A stretch of DNA of 36,857 nt from Syntrophorhabdaceae bacterium (GTDB lineage Bacteria; Desulfobacterota; Syntrophorhabdia; Syntrophorhabdales; Syntrophorhabdaceae), in contig DATKMQ010000041.1 in the NCBI GenBank assembly GCA_035541755.1, positions 1 through 36,857 on the forward strand, written 5' to 3'. Numbering within the stretch: position 1 is the stretch's first letter; every line of letters begins with the position of its first letter. Shown here one piece after another: positions 24,037 through 33,522 of this stretch. A program made the position numbers and the translations under genes. The notes under the pieces are model-generated. The model had not been told where the DNA came from. It ran no database searches and saw nothing but the letters and a program-made list of their open reading frames with translations.

Positions 24037-24258
24037 TGTTCTTCTATTCCCGGATAGAGCCCGTCGATCTTTTCCTGCACTACGAGTGTCCCTGCAATTG
24101 CCCTCACCACCCGGCAGTAGTGCCTGATATCCGAGGGTAAGCTGCCTCCCCCTCCTGTCTTTGAGCCACTTCTCTGAGAGGGCGGAATAGTAGCTCTCTT
24201 CCCGCGCATCACCCATGCCGGCGGTTTCCGCGATATTTCTCAAATAGGTCTTTAACAT
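24024..24258 (-). pseudogene. Remnant of a type ISP restriction-modification enzyme (internal deletion and frameshift)
   Basis: The minus strand starts at ATG 24258 with MLKTYLRNIAETAGMGDAREE, which resembles the start of the large single-chain type ISP restriction-methyltransferases. After only ~27 residues it jumps to a segment like the extreme C-terminus (KWLKDRRGR ... HYCRVVRAIAGTLVVQEKID). That ending is in a different frame: a one-base shift near the G-rich run around 24140-24150 breaks the reading. The helicase, nuclease and methylase domains, well over a thousand residues in intact relatives, are gone. The fragment follows ksgA downstream on the same strand. Assignment rests on remembered family ends, not on an alignment. 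Confidence 0.6.
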
Positions 24259-24327
24259 GAGGCTTGAAAACAATTTTAAATTGTTACGAAGAGTTTTACA
24301 AATACTTTCTCCGTGGCCCTTTTAGTC

Positions 24328-24347
24328 TGAAATTTCAAATTTCAAAT
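24328..24347. repeat. AT-rich palindromic repeat after ksgA
   Basis: TGAAATTTCAAATTTCAAAT is a further copy of the ATTTGAAATTTCAAAT-like repeat, located just downstream of the ksgA stop. The 24259-24350 gap otherwise shows no gene. Confidence 0.5.
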
Positions 24348-24350
24348 GTT

Positions 24351-25121
24351 CTATCTGTGGAGCCTCTCGTACATGTCAACGAAGGTCTCCGGCTCTATCT
24401 CTTCAGCGCGAATCGAGGGAGAAAAAGAAAGCGCCTTATAGAGCGCAGCGACGCGGTCTTCGTCATAATGCTTGAGAAGGGCATGCCTGAGATACTTGCG
24501 TTTGTTCTCAAAACACCGTCTCACGAAGCTCATGAAAGCGCGGTCGATGTGCCCCGTCTTATCCTTAAAGATCATGGAGAAATATGTGCTCTCCACTTTG
24601 GGAGGGGGAATAAAGAGGCCTGCCTTCAAGGTGAGGAGCACCTTTACGTCCGCCACGAGCCGGCAGACGACCGACAGAGCTCCGTAGGAGCGTGAATGGG
24701 ACAGACTCACCACTCTCTGACCGATTTCTTTCTGTGTGGTGAGATATGCACTATGAATTGAGGCCCGCTCCTCTATGAGTTTGAAGAGGATGGGACCAGT
24801 AATGCCGTATGGGATATTTCCCAGAACCTTTATCTTCCTGCCCTCGGCAAACCGGGCAAGTTCTACGCGGAGCACATCGGCGAAGATAACGCGTAAGTTT
24901 GGTTGGTCCCGCTTTAATGATTCGAGATGATCCTTAAAGGAGGTATCAAGCTCTACGGCAAAGACTTTGCCCGCCTTTTCGCATATGGCCCTGGTGAAAT
25001 CACCCTGACCCGCACCGATTTCGACCACCACGTCATCTTCTGCAATGTCCGCCAGGCGCACCATTTTTTCGAGTATCTTCTTGTCTTTAATCAGATTTTG
25101 CGAGAGGCTTTTCTTCAGCAT
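24351..25121 (-). CDS. ksgA: 16S rRNA (adenine1518-N6/adenine1519-N6)-dimethyltransferase
   Basis: A 256-residue S-adenosylmethionine-dependent enzyme that dimethylates two adjacent adenines in the 3' hairpin of 16S rRNA, a late step in 30S assembly. The start SLSQNLIKDKKILEKMV, motif I EIGAGQGDFT (34-43), motif II VFAVELD and the catalytic NIPY (102-105) are all present, and the length is normal. The start overlaps the tsaD stop by 7 bases. Confidence 0.95.
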   Translation of the reverse strand: MLKKSLSQNLIKDKKILEKMVRLADIAEDDVVVEIGAGQGDFTRAICEKAGKVFAVELDTSFKDHLESLKRDQPNLRVIFADVLRVELARFAEGRKIKVLGNIPYGITGPILFKLIEERASIHSAYLTTQKEIGQRVVSLSHSRSYGALSVVCRLVADVKVLLTLKAGLFIPPPKVESTYFSMIFKDKTGHIDRAFMSFVRRCFENKRKYLRHALLKHYDEDRVAALYKALSFSPSIRAEEIEPETFVDMYERLHR

Positions 25122-26122
25122 GAAGGTTTTCGTAAGCTCATCCTCGAGTATCCTTTGATATCAAGGGAAGAGATGATCCCTTTTTGAAAATAGGAGTAAC
25201 CGAGGCTCGCTATCATAGCGCCGTTGTCCGTGCAAAACCGGGGAGAGGAAAAGAACGTCTCGATGCCGCCTTTCACGCCCATCCGGGCGAATATTTCCCG
25301 TAAGGCACCGTTCGCCGCAACACCGCCGCCGACCACGATCCGTTTTACGCCGTTATCGGAAGCCGCTTTCAAAGTCTTGTGAGCAAGCACGTCAAAGGCC
25401 GCCTGCTGGAATGACGCCAGCACATGGGCCAGATTGGACTGGTCCACACTGTTCTTTTTCGTGTAAGTAATAAAGGCCGTCTTGAGTCCGCTGAAACTGA
25501 AATCGTAGGTATCATCATCAATCATGGGTCTCGGAAATGAGACGTAATCCGCTCGACCCTGTCGGGCATATGTCTCTATGATCTTGCCACCGGGATAGCC
25601 GAGCCCCAGATACTTGGCTATTTTATCGAACGCTTCCCCGGCCGCATCATCTCGCGTGGTACCGAGCACCTTGAAGCTGCACGCCTCCTCCACGAGGAGG
25701 ATGACCGTATGCCCGCCCGATACAACAAGTGCGATGAAGGGAAACTCGATCTTTCTTTCGAGAAACACACTCATGGCATGGGCTTCGACGTGGTTGACGC
25801 CGATGAGCGGCTTGTGAAGGGCAAGCGAGAGCCCTTTGGCAAAAGAAAGCCCGATGAGCACCGATCCGATAAGCCCCGGGCCGTTGGTCACGGCGATGAG
25901 ATCAAGGGCGTCAGGGCTAACTTCCGCCTCTCTAAGCACCGTATCGAAGAGGGAATCGATACGTTCCACATGCTTACGCGAGGCTATCTCGGGCACAACC
26001 CCTCCGAACGCGGCGTGGACATCAACCTGACTTGATACGATGTCGGCCCTTATGCGTCTTTCGTGATCAAGGATTGCCAGCGAGGTGTCGTCGCAGGAGG
26101 TGTCAATACCGAGAATGAGCAT
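25115..26122 (-). CDS. tsaD: tRNA N6-threonylcarbamoyladenosine transferase subunit
   Basis: A 335-residue ATPase-fold protein that, with TsaB and TsaE, transfers the threonylcarbamoyl group onto A37 of tRNAs reading ANN codons. Signatures are the start ILGIDTSCDDTS (CDET in most homologues), GPGLIGSVLIGLSFAKGL, the metal-binding H111-x-E-x-H115 in NHVEAHAMS, VSGGHT and SFSGLKTA. All active-site residues are present. It starts ~100 bases after ppiD and is coupled to ksgA. Confidence 0.95.
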   Translation of the reverse strand: MLILGIDTSCDDTSLAILDHERRIRADIVSSQVDVHAAFGGVVPEIASRKHVERIDSLFDTVLREAEVSPDALDLIAVTNGPGLIGSVLIGLSFAKGLSLALHKPLIGVNHVEAHAMSVFLERKIEFPFIALVVSGGHTVILLVEEACSFKVLGTTRDDAAGEAFDKIAKYLGLGYPGGKIIETYARQGRADYVSFPRPMIDDDTYDFSFSGLKTAFITYTKKNSVDQSNLAHVLASFQQAAFDVLAHKTLKAASDNGVKRIVVGGGVAANGALREIFARMGVKGGIETFFSSPRFCTDNGAMIASLGYSYFQKGIISSLDIKGYSRMSLRKPSC

Positions 26123-26223
26123 AATGAATACTTACAGGGGTTGCGTCCGACCGAAAAACGCACGGCCCGCTCGGAACCCTGGCACAAACCCTGTATTGTT
26201 TGAAAGCGCTATGGTGAGTGCGA

Positions 26224-27618
26224 TCATTGCTCTTTCGCTTCGTAGGTTATCTTCACCTTCGCCCTCATCTCAGCAAGGAAGGACTTGAAGAAATCGCTCT
26301 GATTTGTTGCTGCAAAATATTTGGTGTAGCTCTGTCTATCGCGATCCCACTCGGCTTTATCGGGTGTCTTTTCGTCCTTGTACGAAAAGACATAGTATTT
26401 GCCCGATATTTCGAGAGGCTTGTCGTAGACCGTATTTGAAGGGGAGAGCGAGAAGATACCGGATCTAAATTCCTGCGGTATTTCTCCTATCCCGGGAATA
26501 CTCTGAGAGCCTCTGGCGATGAACCCGGTCTCATGCCTGCCCGCAAGGGTCTTGCTCTTTACCGCGTCCTCAGCGGCAAGCTTTGCCATATCCCCCGATT
26601 TTTCCTTGACGACTCTTTCCTTGATTTTTGCAATCACGGAATTCTTGTCGAACGGCTTGCCCTCTTCGACGTCGACAAGCTGAAAGATGTAGGACTTGCC
26701 GCCTTCCCGCACAGGAAGCGAGATATCGCCCTTTCTCAATCCTTTAAGCCATTCCTCAATCTTGAGTGTCTTGAACCTCTTTACGAGCTCACCCTCTTTC
26801 ACGTTCCCTAAGTCGGTGACTGAGAGCCCTTTGTCCCGCGCATATGCATCCATGTCTTTGACTTTCAGAAGGTCCATGTAGATCGCGTCATCTTTGAGCT
26901 GTCCTGTCGTATCGACCACAAGTTCCTTGAGCCGATACGTATTCTCCGCTCTATAGGCTCCTTTTTCCTTTTCATAGAGGTCTTGGAGCTCTTTGTCGGT
27001 CACGTTCACTTTGTCTTTGAAGACAGCCGGATCGAATTCGGCGTAGGCCAGGTTTATTTTTCCCTTGTCCTTTACATAGCCGGCCCATACGTCCGATTCG
27101 CTCGCGAATGTGCCCGTGTCCTGAATCACGGCGGCCACCTTCTGTGCCACCCTGTCTCTCTTCCAGTCTTTCTCGAATTTATCAGGATCGATATTCTGGC
27201 TTGCGAGGACCGCGAGGTACTGCTCCCGGTTGAAAGCCCCGTCCCTTTGAAACGCAGGCACGCTCTTTAAGTATTCGGTAAATTCTTCGTCGCTCACCGT
27301 TATTCCCATTTCATCGGCCTTGACAAGCAGAACGTATTTATCGATGAGGCCGTCCATGACCTTTTTCTCGAGATTCAAGTCCTTGAGCGTCTTTTCGTCG
27401 AGTTTGTCCCTCAAGAGCATCCGGTAAAAGTCGAGTTGTTTGGTGTAGGCCTCCTGATATTCGTTACCGCTCACTTTGTATGGGCCAACCTTTGCCTTTA
27501 CGTTTTCTCTATCGGTTAATCTGCCGTATCCATACAGTCCGATAAAACTGACGATGATCATCCCGAAGAATACTTTGATCATCCAGCTCGTAGCATGTTT
27601 TCTCATGAATTTTAGCAT
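26224..27618 (-). CDS. PpiD-like periplasmic chaperone/peptidyl-prolyl isomerase
   Basis: A 464-residue membrane-anchored folding factor. One N-terminal helix (about 13-32) follows the MLKFMRKHATSWMIKVFF start typical of PpiD. A SurA_N-type chaperone domain covers about residues 40-190. A parvulin-type isomerase region (about 230-340) is weakly conserved, and a C-terminal helical segment follows. PpiD is usually ~620 residues, so this is a short form, perhaps with one reduced isomerase domain. GGGAG before the ATG supports the start. It diverges from mreB with overlapping promoters. Confidence 0.85.
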   Translation of the reverse strand: MLKFMRKHATSWMIKVFFGMIIVSFIGLYGYGRLTDRENVKAKVGPYKVSGNEYQEAYTKQLDFYRMLLRDKLDEKTLKDLNLEKKVMDGLIDKYVLLVKADEMGITVSDEEFTEYLKSVPAFQRDGAFNREQYLAVLASQNIDPDKFEKDWKRDRVAQKVAAVIQDTGTFASESDVWAGYVKDKGKINLAYAEFDPAVFKDKVNVTDKELQDLYEKEKGAYRAENTYRLKELVVDTTGQLKDDAIYMDLLKVKDMDAYARDKGLSVTDLGNVKEGELVKRFKTLKIEEWLKGLRKGDISLPVREGGKSYIFQLVDVEEGKPFDKNSVIAKIKERVVKEKSGDMAKLAAEDAVKSKTLAGRHETGFIARGSQSIPGIGEIPQEFRSGIFSLSPSNTVYDKPLEISGKYYVFSYKDEKTPDKAEWDRDRQSYTKYFAATNQSDFFKSFLAEMRAKVKITYEAKEQ

Positions 27619-27643
27619 CGGTTCTCCCGGTATTTATTGTTTA

Positions 27644-28758
<1,115 letters not shown>

Positions 28759-28770
28759 AAAAACAGTGCA

Positions 28771-29574
28771 TTGAAGAACTCTATAGCTATTATACTTGCC
28801 ATCTTCGTGCTTGCCGTATCGTTCCTTTCGTTTACCAACACGCCGCTCGTAGTCAAAACCTTCACGGGGGTCAAACAGGGCCTGGGACTCGCCATCGGGC
28901 CCGCTTTGAAGATCGTAGGCAAGCCGACCGGCTGGATAGGCAACGGGTTCGACCGGTATGTGAACCTCATCCACACCAAAGAGGAAAACGACCGCCTCAA
29001 AAACCGGGTCGATACGCTCCTTATGGAAAACCAGAAAATCCCCGAGCTTGAAAGAGAAAACAGAAGCCTCAAGGGGCTCCTCGACTTTGTGGAAAAAAAG
29101 CCCAATACCATGATCGCGGCGAAAGTCAGCGGAGAGGATCTGAAGAACTGGTTCCACTCTATCATCATCGATAAGGGAAGGAGTAGCGGCATACGTGAAA
29201 AGATGCCCGTGATCACGCCCAAGGGTCTCGTCGGCCAGGCGGTCGAGATCGACCAGTGGCATTCCAAGGTCATGGTCATTAACGACGTAAACTCTTCGGT
29301 GGACGTCAATGTGGAAGGGAAGAATACACGGGGACTTCTCGAGGGCACCGGCGAAACCACGTTGAAGCTCAGGTACGTGGTCAAGAACGATGAAATTGAA
29401 ATCGGAGATAAACTGAGTACCTCCGGCAAGGATAGCATCTATCCAAAAGGGATCCCCGTTGGCATTGTGATCACGGTCGACAGGAACAAAGCTGGCATCT
29501 TCTCAGACATAGATGTCATGCCTTTTAACAACTTCAAACAGCTTGATGAAGTGCTCATCGTGAAGAAACAATGA
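28771..29574 (+). CDS. mreC: Cell-shape protein MreC
   Basis: A 267-residue bitopic membrane protein. A membrane helix (about residues 4-24) is followed by a coiled coil (about 70-110, KEENDRLKNRVDTLLMENQ) and a C-terminal beta-rich periplasmic domain. It links MreB filaments to the cell-wall synthases. The start is TTG with no strong ribosome-binding site, so expression may depend on coupling to mreB. Its stop overlaps mreD (ATGA). Confidence 0.92.
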   Translation: MKNSIAIILAIFVLAVSFLSFTNTPLVVKTFTGVKQGLGLAIGPALKIVGKPTGWIGNGFDRYVNLIHTKEENDRLKNRVDTLLMENQKIPELERENRSLKGLLDFVEKKPNTMIAAKVSGEDLKNWFHSIIIDKGRSSGIREKMPVITPKGLVGQAVEIDQWHSKVMVINDVNSSVDVNVEGKNTRGLLEGTGETTLKLRYVVKNDEIEIGDKLSTSGKDSIYPKGIPVGIVITVDRNKAGIFSDIDVMPFNNFKQLDEVLIVKKQ

Positions 29575-30062
29575 AAGTCCTTGTCTTAAGCATTACGGGT
29601 CTCTTTCTCATGCTCCTGCAGGCATCAATCTCGTTCCATTTTTCAATCGATCTCTTTAAGCCCGATTTCGCAATACCGCTTGTAATTTACGTGACCTTTT
29701 TCATGGGGGCCGGGCCAGGTTTCGTGACTGTGCTCTGCGTGGGATTCATCGAAGAAAGCCTGTCTATAGCCCCCGCAGGTTCTATCATGTTCGTCTTGGT
29801 CTCGATCTTTCTCATTACTACCTTTATGAAAAATAAGCTCTACATCGATTCCAGGTACAGCTTTGCCGCTGTCTCAAGCGTGGCCATCGTGCTCGAGTCC
29901 CTTCTTATCCTCATGCTTTCGCTTCTTGCAAGGGGGGAAGCCCCGAACGCGCTGCATATCCTCCTGTATGCGATCCCGAGCGCGCTCTCTACCGGCCTCG
30001 TATCGCTTTTTATCTACACGTTCATCGAATATCTGAACGCTGCCTACCTGGACAGGGAATAA
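29571..30062 (+). CDS. mreD: Cell-shape protein MreD
   Basis: A 163-residue inner-membrane protein with about five hydrophobic spans and no soluble domain, as in MreD of other species. Sequence conservation in this family is low, so the call rests on hydrophobicity, length and position. It overlaps mreC by 4 bases and abuts mrdA. Confidence 0.88.
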   Translation: MKVLVLSITGLFLMLLQASISFHFSIDLFKPDFAIPLVIYVTFFMGAGPGFVTVLCVGFIEESLSIAPAGSIMFVLVSIFLITTFMKNKLYIDSRYSFAAVSSVAIVLESLLILMLSLLARGEAPNALHILLYAIPSALSTGLVSLFIYTFIEYLNAAYLDRE

Positions 30063-31874
30063 ATGAAGGAAGAAACCCCCTTAAACAAATATAAGTGGTG
30101 TAACCTTGTCCTTGTCATCACCATGACGGTACTCATGATCCGCCTCTGGGACCTGCAGATCATGAAAGGATCGGAGATGCGGAAACTCTCGGAGCAGAAT
30201 CGTATCCGGATAAAGAAGATAGCCGCTCCGCGTGGGATCATATACGACCGGACCGGGAAGGTCATCGCCGATACCCGTCCTTCTTTCAATATTTATGTGA
30301 CGCCAGAAGACATAAAGGACTTCAGCCAGACCATCGACGGTCTCGCAGGGCTCATAGGATGGAGTCGGGATGATGTTATCGACAAACTGAAAGCGGCGAG
30401 CGGAATGCCTCCTTCATTTCCCGTGAAAATAAAATCGGACATCCCCATGGATGAGGTCGCCAAGATCGAGGCGAACAGGGTCTACATTCCGGGCGTGAGC
30501 ATTCAGATTGAGCCTAAGCGAAACTACGTGTACGGGAAATCCTTTGCACATGTCATCGGCTATGTCTCAGAAATAAGCGATGAAGAATTAACCAACAAGA
30601 ACGAATATAAGAATTACTCGCCGGGCGATTATATAGGAAAGTATGGCCTGGAAAAGACCTACGAAAAGTATCTGAGAGGCATAGACGGGGAAAAACGCGT
30701 GGAAGTGGACGCCATGGGAAGGGAAGTGAGGACCCTTGACGTGGTCGAACCCATCGCTGGCAACAGTCTCTATTTGAACATCGACCTTGCCCTGCAACTC
30801 GTTGCCGACCACGCCCTGGAGAACAAACGAGGTGCTGCGGTGGCGCTCGACCCGAAAACGGGCGGTGTGATCGTACTCGCGAGCAGGCCCGGCTTTGATC
30901 CCAATCAGTTCACTTCGGGCATTTCCAAGGAAGACTGGAAGGCTATCGTTACCGACAAGGCGCATCCCTTACAGAACCGGGCAATTCAGGCGGGTTATCC
31001 GCCCGGTTCCACCTTCAAGGTACTCATGGCGATAGCGGCCCTGGAGGCAGGCGTTATCAACGAAACCACTACCTTCGTCTGTCGTGGAGGGTTCCCGTTT
31101 GGAAAGCGGGTCTTCAGATGCTGGCAGCCCAAGGGTCACGGAAGCATTGCGCTACGCAGGGCCATCGTGGAATCCTGTGACGTGTTCTTCTACAATGTGG
31201 GCCTCAAGCTCGGTGTCGACAGGATTCACGACATGGCTGACGCTATCGGTCTCGGCAAAGTAACCGGCATTGACCTGCCTGCCGAGCAAAAAGGGGTGAT
31301 CCCGTCCACACAGTGGAAGCAGCAGAGGTTCGGCGAGCCCTGGTATGAAGGGGAAACGGTCTCCGTATCCATCGGCCAGGGCGCGGTATGGTTGACTCCC
31401 ATACAGCTCGCCCAGTTATCCTCCTTCGTTGCCAACGACGGAAAGAACTTCAAGCCGCAAATCGTCAATCGTATCGTATCCACGACAGGCCAAGTGGTCA
31501 AATCTTTTACACCGGTCCTTAACGCAGACATCAAGCTGAAACCTGATACGCTGAGGATCGTAAAGGACGGCATGCGGGGGGTTGTGAATGAGCCGAGCGG
31601 CACCGCCTACAGTTCGCGGGTGGCCAATGTGCCCATGAGCGGCAAAACGGGGACGGCGCAGGCAGGATCCATGGATAAAGGGGCCCATCTCGGCGACCAC
31701 GCATGGTTCATCGCCTACGCCCCTTCAGACGATCCTTCTCTTGCCATGTCTGTGCTCGTGGAGTTCGGCGGACACGGTGGCTCCCAGTCGGCCCCCATCG
31801 CCAAAGCCATAACGGAGAACCTCTTTAAGACAAAGACCGAGATAAAGGAAGCAAAGGTACATGAGAATCGATAG
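30063..31874 (+). CDS. mrdA: Penicillin-binding protein 2 (peptidoglycan transpeptidase)
   Basis: A 603-residue class B penicillin-binding protein that crosslinks peptidoglycan for cell elongation together with RodA. An N-terminal membrane helix (about 12-30) is followed by a PBP dimerisation domain (RGIIYDRTGKVIA) and a transpeptidase domain. The nucleophile is Ser316 in PGSTFK, the second motif is SCD at 371-373 and the third is KTGT starting at Lys528. All three are intact. It overlaps rodA by 14 bases. Confidence 0.96.
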   Translation: MKEETPLNKYKWCNLVLVITMTVLMIRLWDLQIMKGSEMRKLSEQNRIRIKKIAAPRGIIYDRTGKVIADTRPSFNIYVTPEDIKDFSQTIDGLAGLIGWSRDDVIDKLKAASGMPPSFPVKIKSDIPMDEVAKIEANRVYIPGVSIQIEPKRNYVYGKSFAHVIGYVSEISDEELTNKNEYKNYSPGDYIGKYGLEKTYEKYLRGIDGEKRVEVDAMGREVRTLDVVEPIAGNSLYLNIDLALQLVADHALENKRGAAVALDPKTGGVIVLASRPGFDPNQFTSGISKEDWKAIVTDKAHPLQNRAIQAGYPPGSTFKVLMAIAALEAGVINETTTFVCRGGFPFGKRVFRCWQPKGHGSIALRRAIVESCDVFFYNVGLKLGVDRIHDMADAIGLGKVTGIDLPAEQKGVIPSTQWKQQRFGEPWYEGETVSVSIGQGAVWLTPIQLAQLSSFVANDGKNFKPQIVNRIVSTTGQVVKSFTPVLNADIKLKPDTLRIVKDGMRGVVNEPSGTAYSSRVANVPMSGKTGTAQAGSMDKGAHLGDHAWFIAYAPSDDPSLAMSVLVEFGGHGGSQSAPIAKAITENLFKTKTEIKEAKVHENR

Positions 31875-32967
31875 ACGAAGACTTTATCACCTGGATTGGT
31901 ACCTCATTATATGCGGTCTCATGCTTTTCGGGATCGGCACCATGAACCTCGTGAGCGCAACAAGCTCTTTCTACAGCGGTTCCTACATCTACATCATGAA
32001 ACAGCTCGTCGCCTTTATCGCAGGTGTGGCGCTCATTTTCATCATCACCTATTATGACTACCGGGTGATAGCATCCCAGGCCAAGTGGTTCTATGCGGGA
32101 GGGATCTTATTCGTTATCCTCGTTCTCATCATCGGATTGGCAGCCGGCGGGGCCAAGCGCTGGATCAGCTTCTTCGGCATCAGCTTCCAGCCTTCGGAAT
32201 TCATGAAACCTATCCTTGTCATCTTACTCGCCCAGATGCTCTACGAGAAGAAGAGACAGAATACCTCGCTCGGCTTGAGGGACATCGTGAAGCCACTCCT
32301 TTGGACCATTGTCCCCGTCGCCTTCGTTGTTCTGCAGCCAGACCTCGGTACGGGCATCATCATGCTCCTCTCCTGTTTTGCAATCCTCTGGTTCGTCGGA
32401 CTCAAGAAATCGACCTACGCGGTTCTCTTCACCGTGGGCGCCATCTCGCCGTTTCTCTCCTGGCGGTATCTCATGAAGCCGTATCAGAAAATGAGGGTTT
32501 TGAGTTTCATCAACGTTGACGCTGATCCGGCCGGATTCGGTTACCACGCCAAGCAGGCAATGATCGCAGTGGGTTCAGGGAAGTTCTTCGGAAAAGGGTT
32601 CATGCAGGGAACCCAACACAAGCTGCAGTTCATCCCGGAACACCACACTGACTTCATATTCACGGTCTTCGGTGAAGAGTGGGGCTTTATCGGAAGCGTG
32701 GTACTCTTCGGGCTTTTTATCGCCTTTATCCGCCGTTGTCTCAAGGTAGCTATGAATGCCCACGATGAACTCGGTTCGCTTATGGCTTTCGGCGTGGCCT
32801 CTATCATATATTTTCAGTTTACCATTAATGTGCTCATGGCAATACACCTTGCGCCCGTGGTCGGCATCCCCCTGCCCTTCATCAGCTACGGCGGGTCCTC
32901 GCTCGTCTCCACCCTCGCCTGTGTGGGCATTCTCTTGAACATCAACACGCGGCGGTACATGTTCTGA
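31861..32967 (+). CDS. rodA: SEDS-family peptidoglycan glycosyltransferase RodA
   Basis: A 368-residue polytopic membrane enzyme that polymerises lipid II, partner of PBP2. The catalytic region around LQPDLGTG, the RWISFFGISFQPSEFMKP segment and the C-terminal GIPLPFISYGGSSL motif are characteristic of SEDS proteins, and the ISYGG motif with a preceding hydrophobic span fits RodA rather than FtsW by context. About ten hydrophobic spans are visible. It closes the shape operon; no clear terminator follows. Confidence 0.95.
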   Translation: MRIDRRRLYHLDWYLIICGLMLFGIGTMNLVSATSSFYSGSYIYIMKQLVAFIAGVALIFIITYYDYRVIASQAKWFYAGGILFVILVLIIGLAAGGAKRWISFFGISFQPSEFMKPILVILLAQMLYEKKRQNTSLGLRDIVKPLLWTIVPVAFVVLQPDLGTGIIMLLSCFAILWFVGLKKSTYAVLFTVGAISPFLSWRYLMKPYQKMRVLSFINVDADPAGFGYHAKQAMIAVGSGKFFGKGFMQGTQHKLQFIPEHHTDFIFTVFGEEWGFIGSVVLFGLFIAFIRRCLKVAMNAHDELGSLMAFGVASIIYFQFTINVLMAIHLAPVVGIPLPFISYGGSSLVSTLACVGILLNINTRRYMF

Positions 32968-33255
32968 TGCGGTGGGACCACCCCTTGAACCTCAACAATC
33001 AGGGGCAGGTACGGTCAGGCGCGAAAGGCAGGGGGTTAAGCCCGTGTCATACGAAAGCGCCACTTTTCATACGAATCTGTGACCTTATTTGAACGTGGCG
33101 GGGCGCTAAACACACGACGGAAAAATCGATGTAATGATTCCTTAGGTATTGCTGTCATTTGCGCCTTTGTAATAATTAGTCGGTATTTGTCATAAATGGT
33201 GTGAAATTACTTTGAAAGAGCGTTGTGAAGCTTGTGAATTATTTCATTTTATGTC
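32968..33255. other. AT-rich intergenic DNA before the bam operon
   Basis: No convincing gene was found. TCATACGAA occurs twice (33047-33055 and 33067-33075), 20 bases apart, which is two helical turns. The stretch becomes AT-rich from about 33110, as expected of a regulated upstream region. No sigma-54 motif was recognised. Confidence 0.5.
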
Positions 33256-33284
33256 TTGACAGGAAGTCTCCAATTTGTTAATTT
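33256..33284 (+). promoter_or_regulatory. Promoter of the bam operon
   Basis: TTGACA (33256-33261) is a perfect -35 box; TAATTT (33279-33284) lies 17 bases on. The predicted transcript starts about 230 bases before bamB, leaving a long leader. Confidence 0.7.
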
Positions 33285-33300
33285 AATTGTACGTTGGAGA
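33267..33300. promoter_or_regulatory. Inverted repeat overlapping the bam promoter (candidate operator)
   Basis: TCTCCAA (33267-33273) and TTGGAGA (33294-33300) are perfect inverted arms separated by 20 bases. They bracket the -10 box, the right place for a repressor. The binding protein is unknown. Confidence 0.45.
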
Positions 33301-33309
33301 TGATCAGCG

Positions 33310-33522
33310 TTGCAGATAATCAAAGACAAAAAGCAAGGTTTCAATCATTTTAGGGCTCCATTCGGATCACCAGATCATTCCCTGAGAAAGGGCAGATTCG
33401 GCTTATGGGACTTCTCCGCCTTAGCAGACTGGCGCATAGATGTGAGTCCAGTCAAGGCAACAGGCATCAAGCCATTTACCAGCGCAACAACAACACTGAA
33501 AAGTAGAGAGGATACAACATGA
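33310..33522 (+). other. Possible leader ORF (70 codons) overlapping bamB
   Basis: A TTG-initiated frame, ten bases after a GGAG, runs to a stop that overlaps the bamB start (ATGA). No family was recognised and the composition is unremarkable. It could be a translated leader peptide or an accident of the non-coding leader. Only the overlap argues for translation. Confidence 0.25.
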
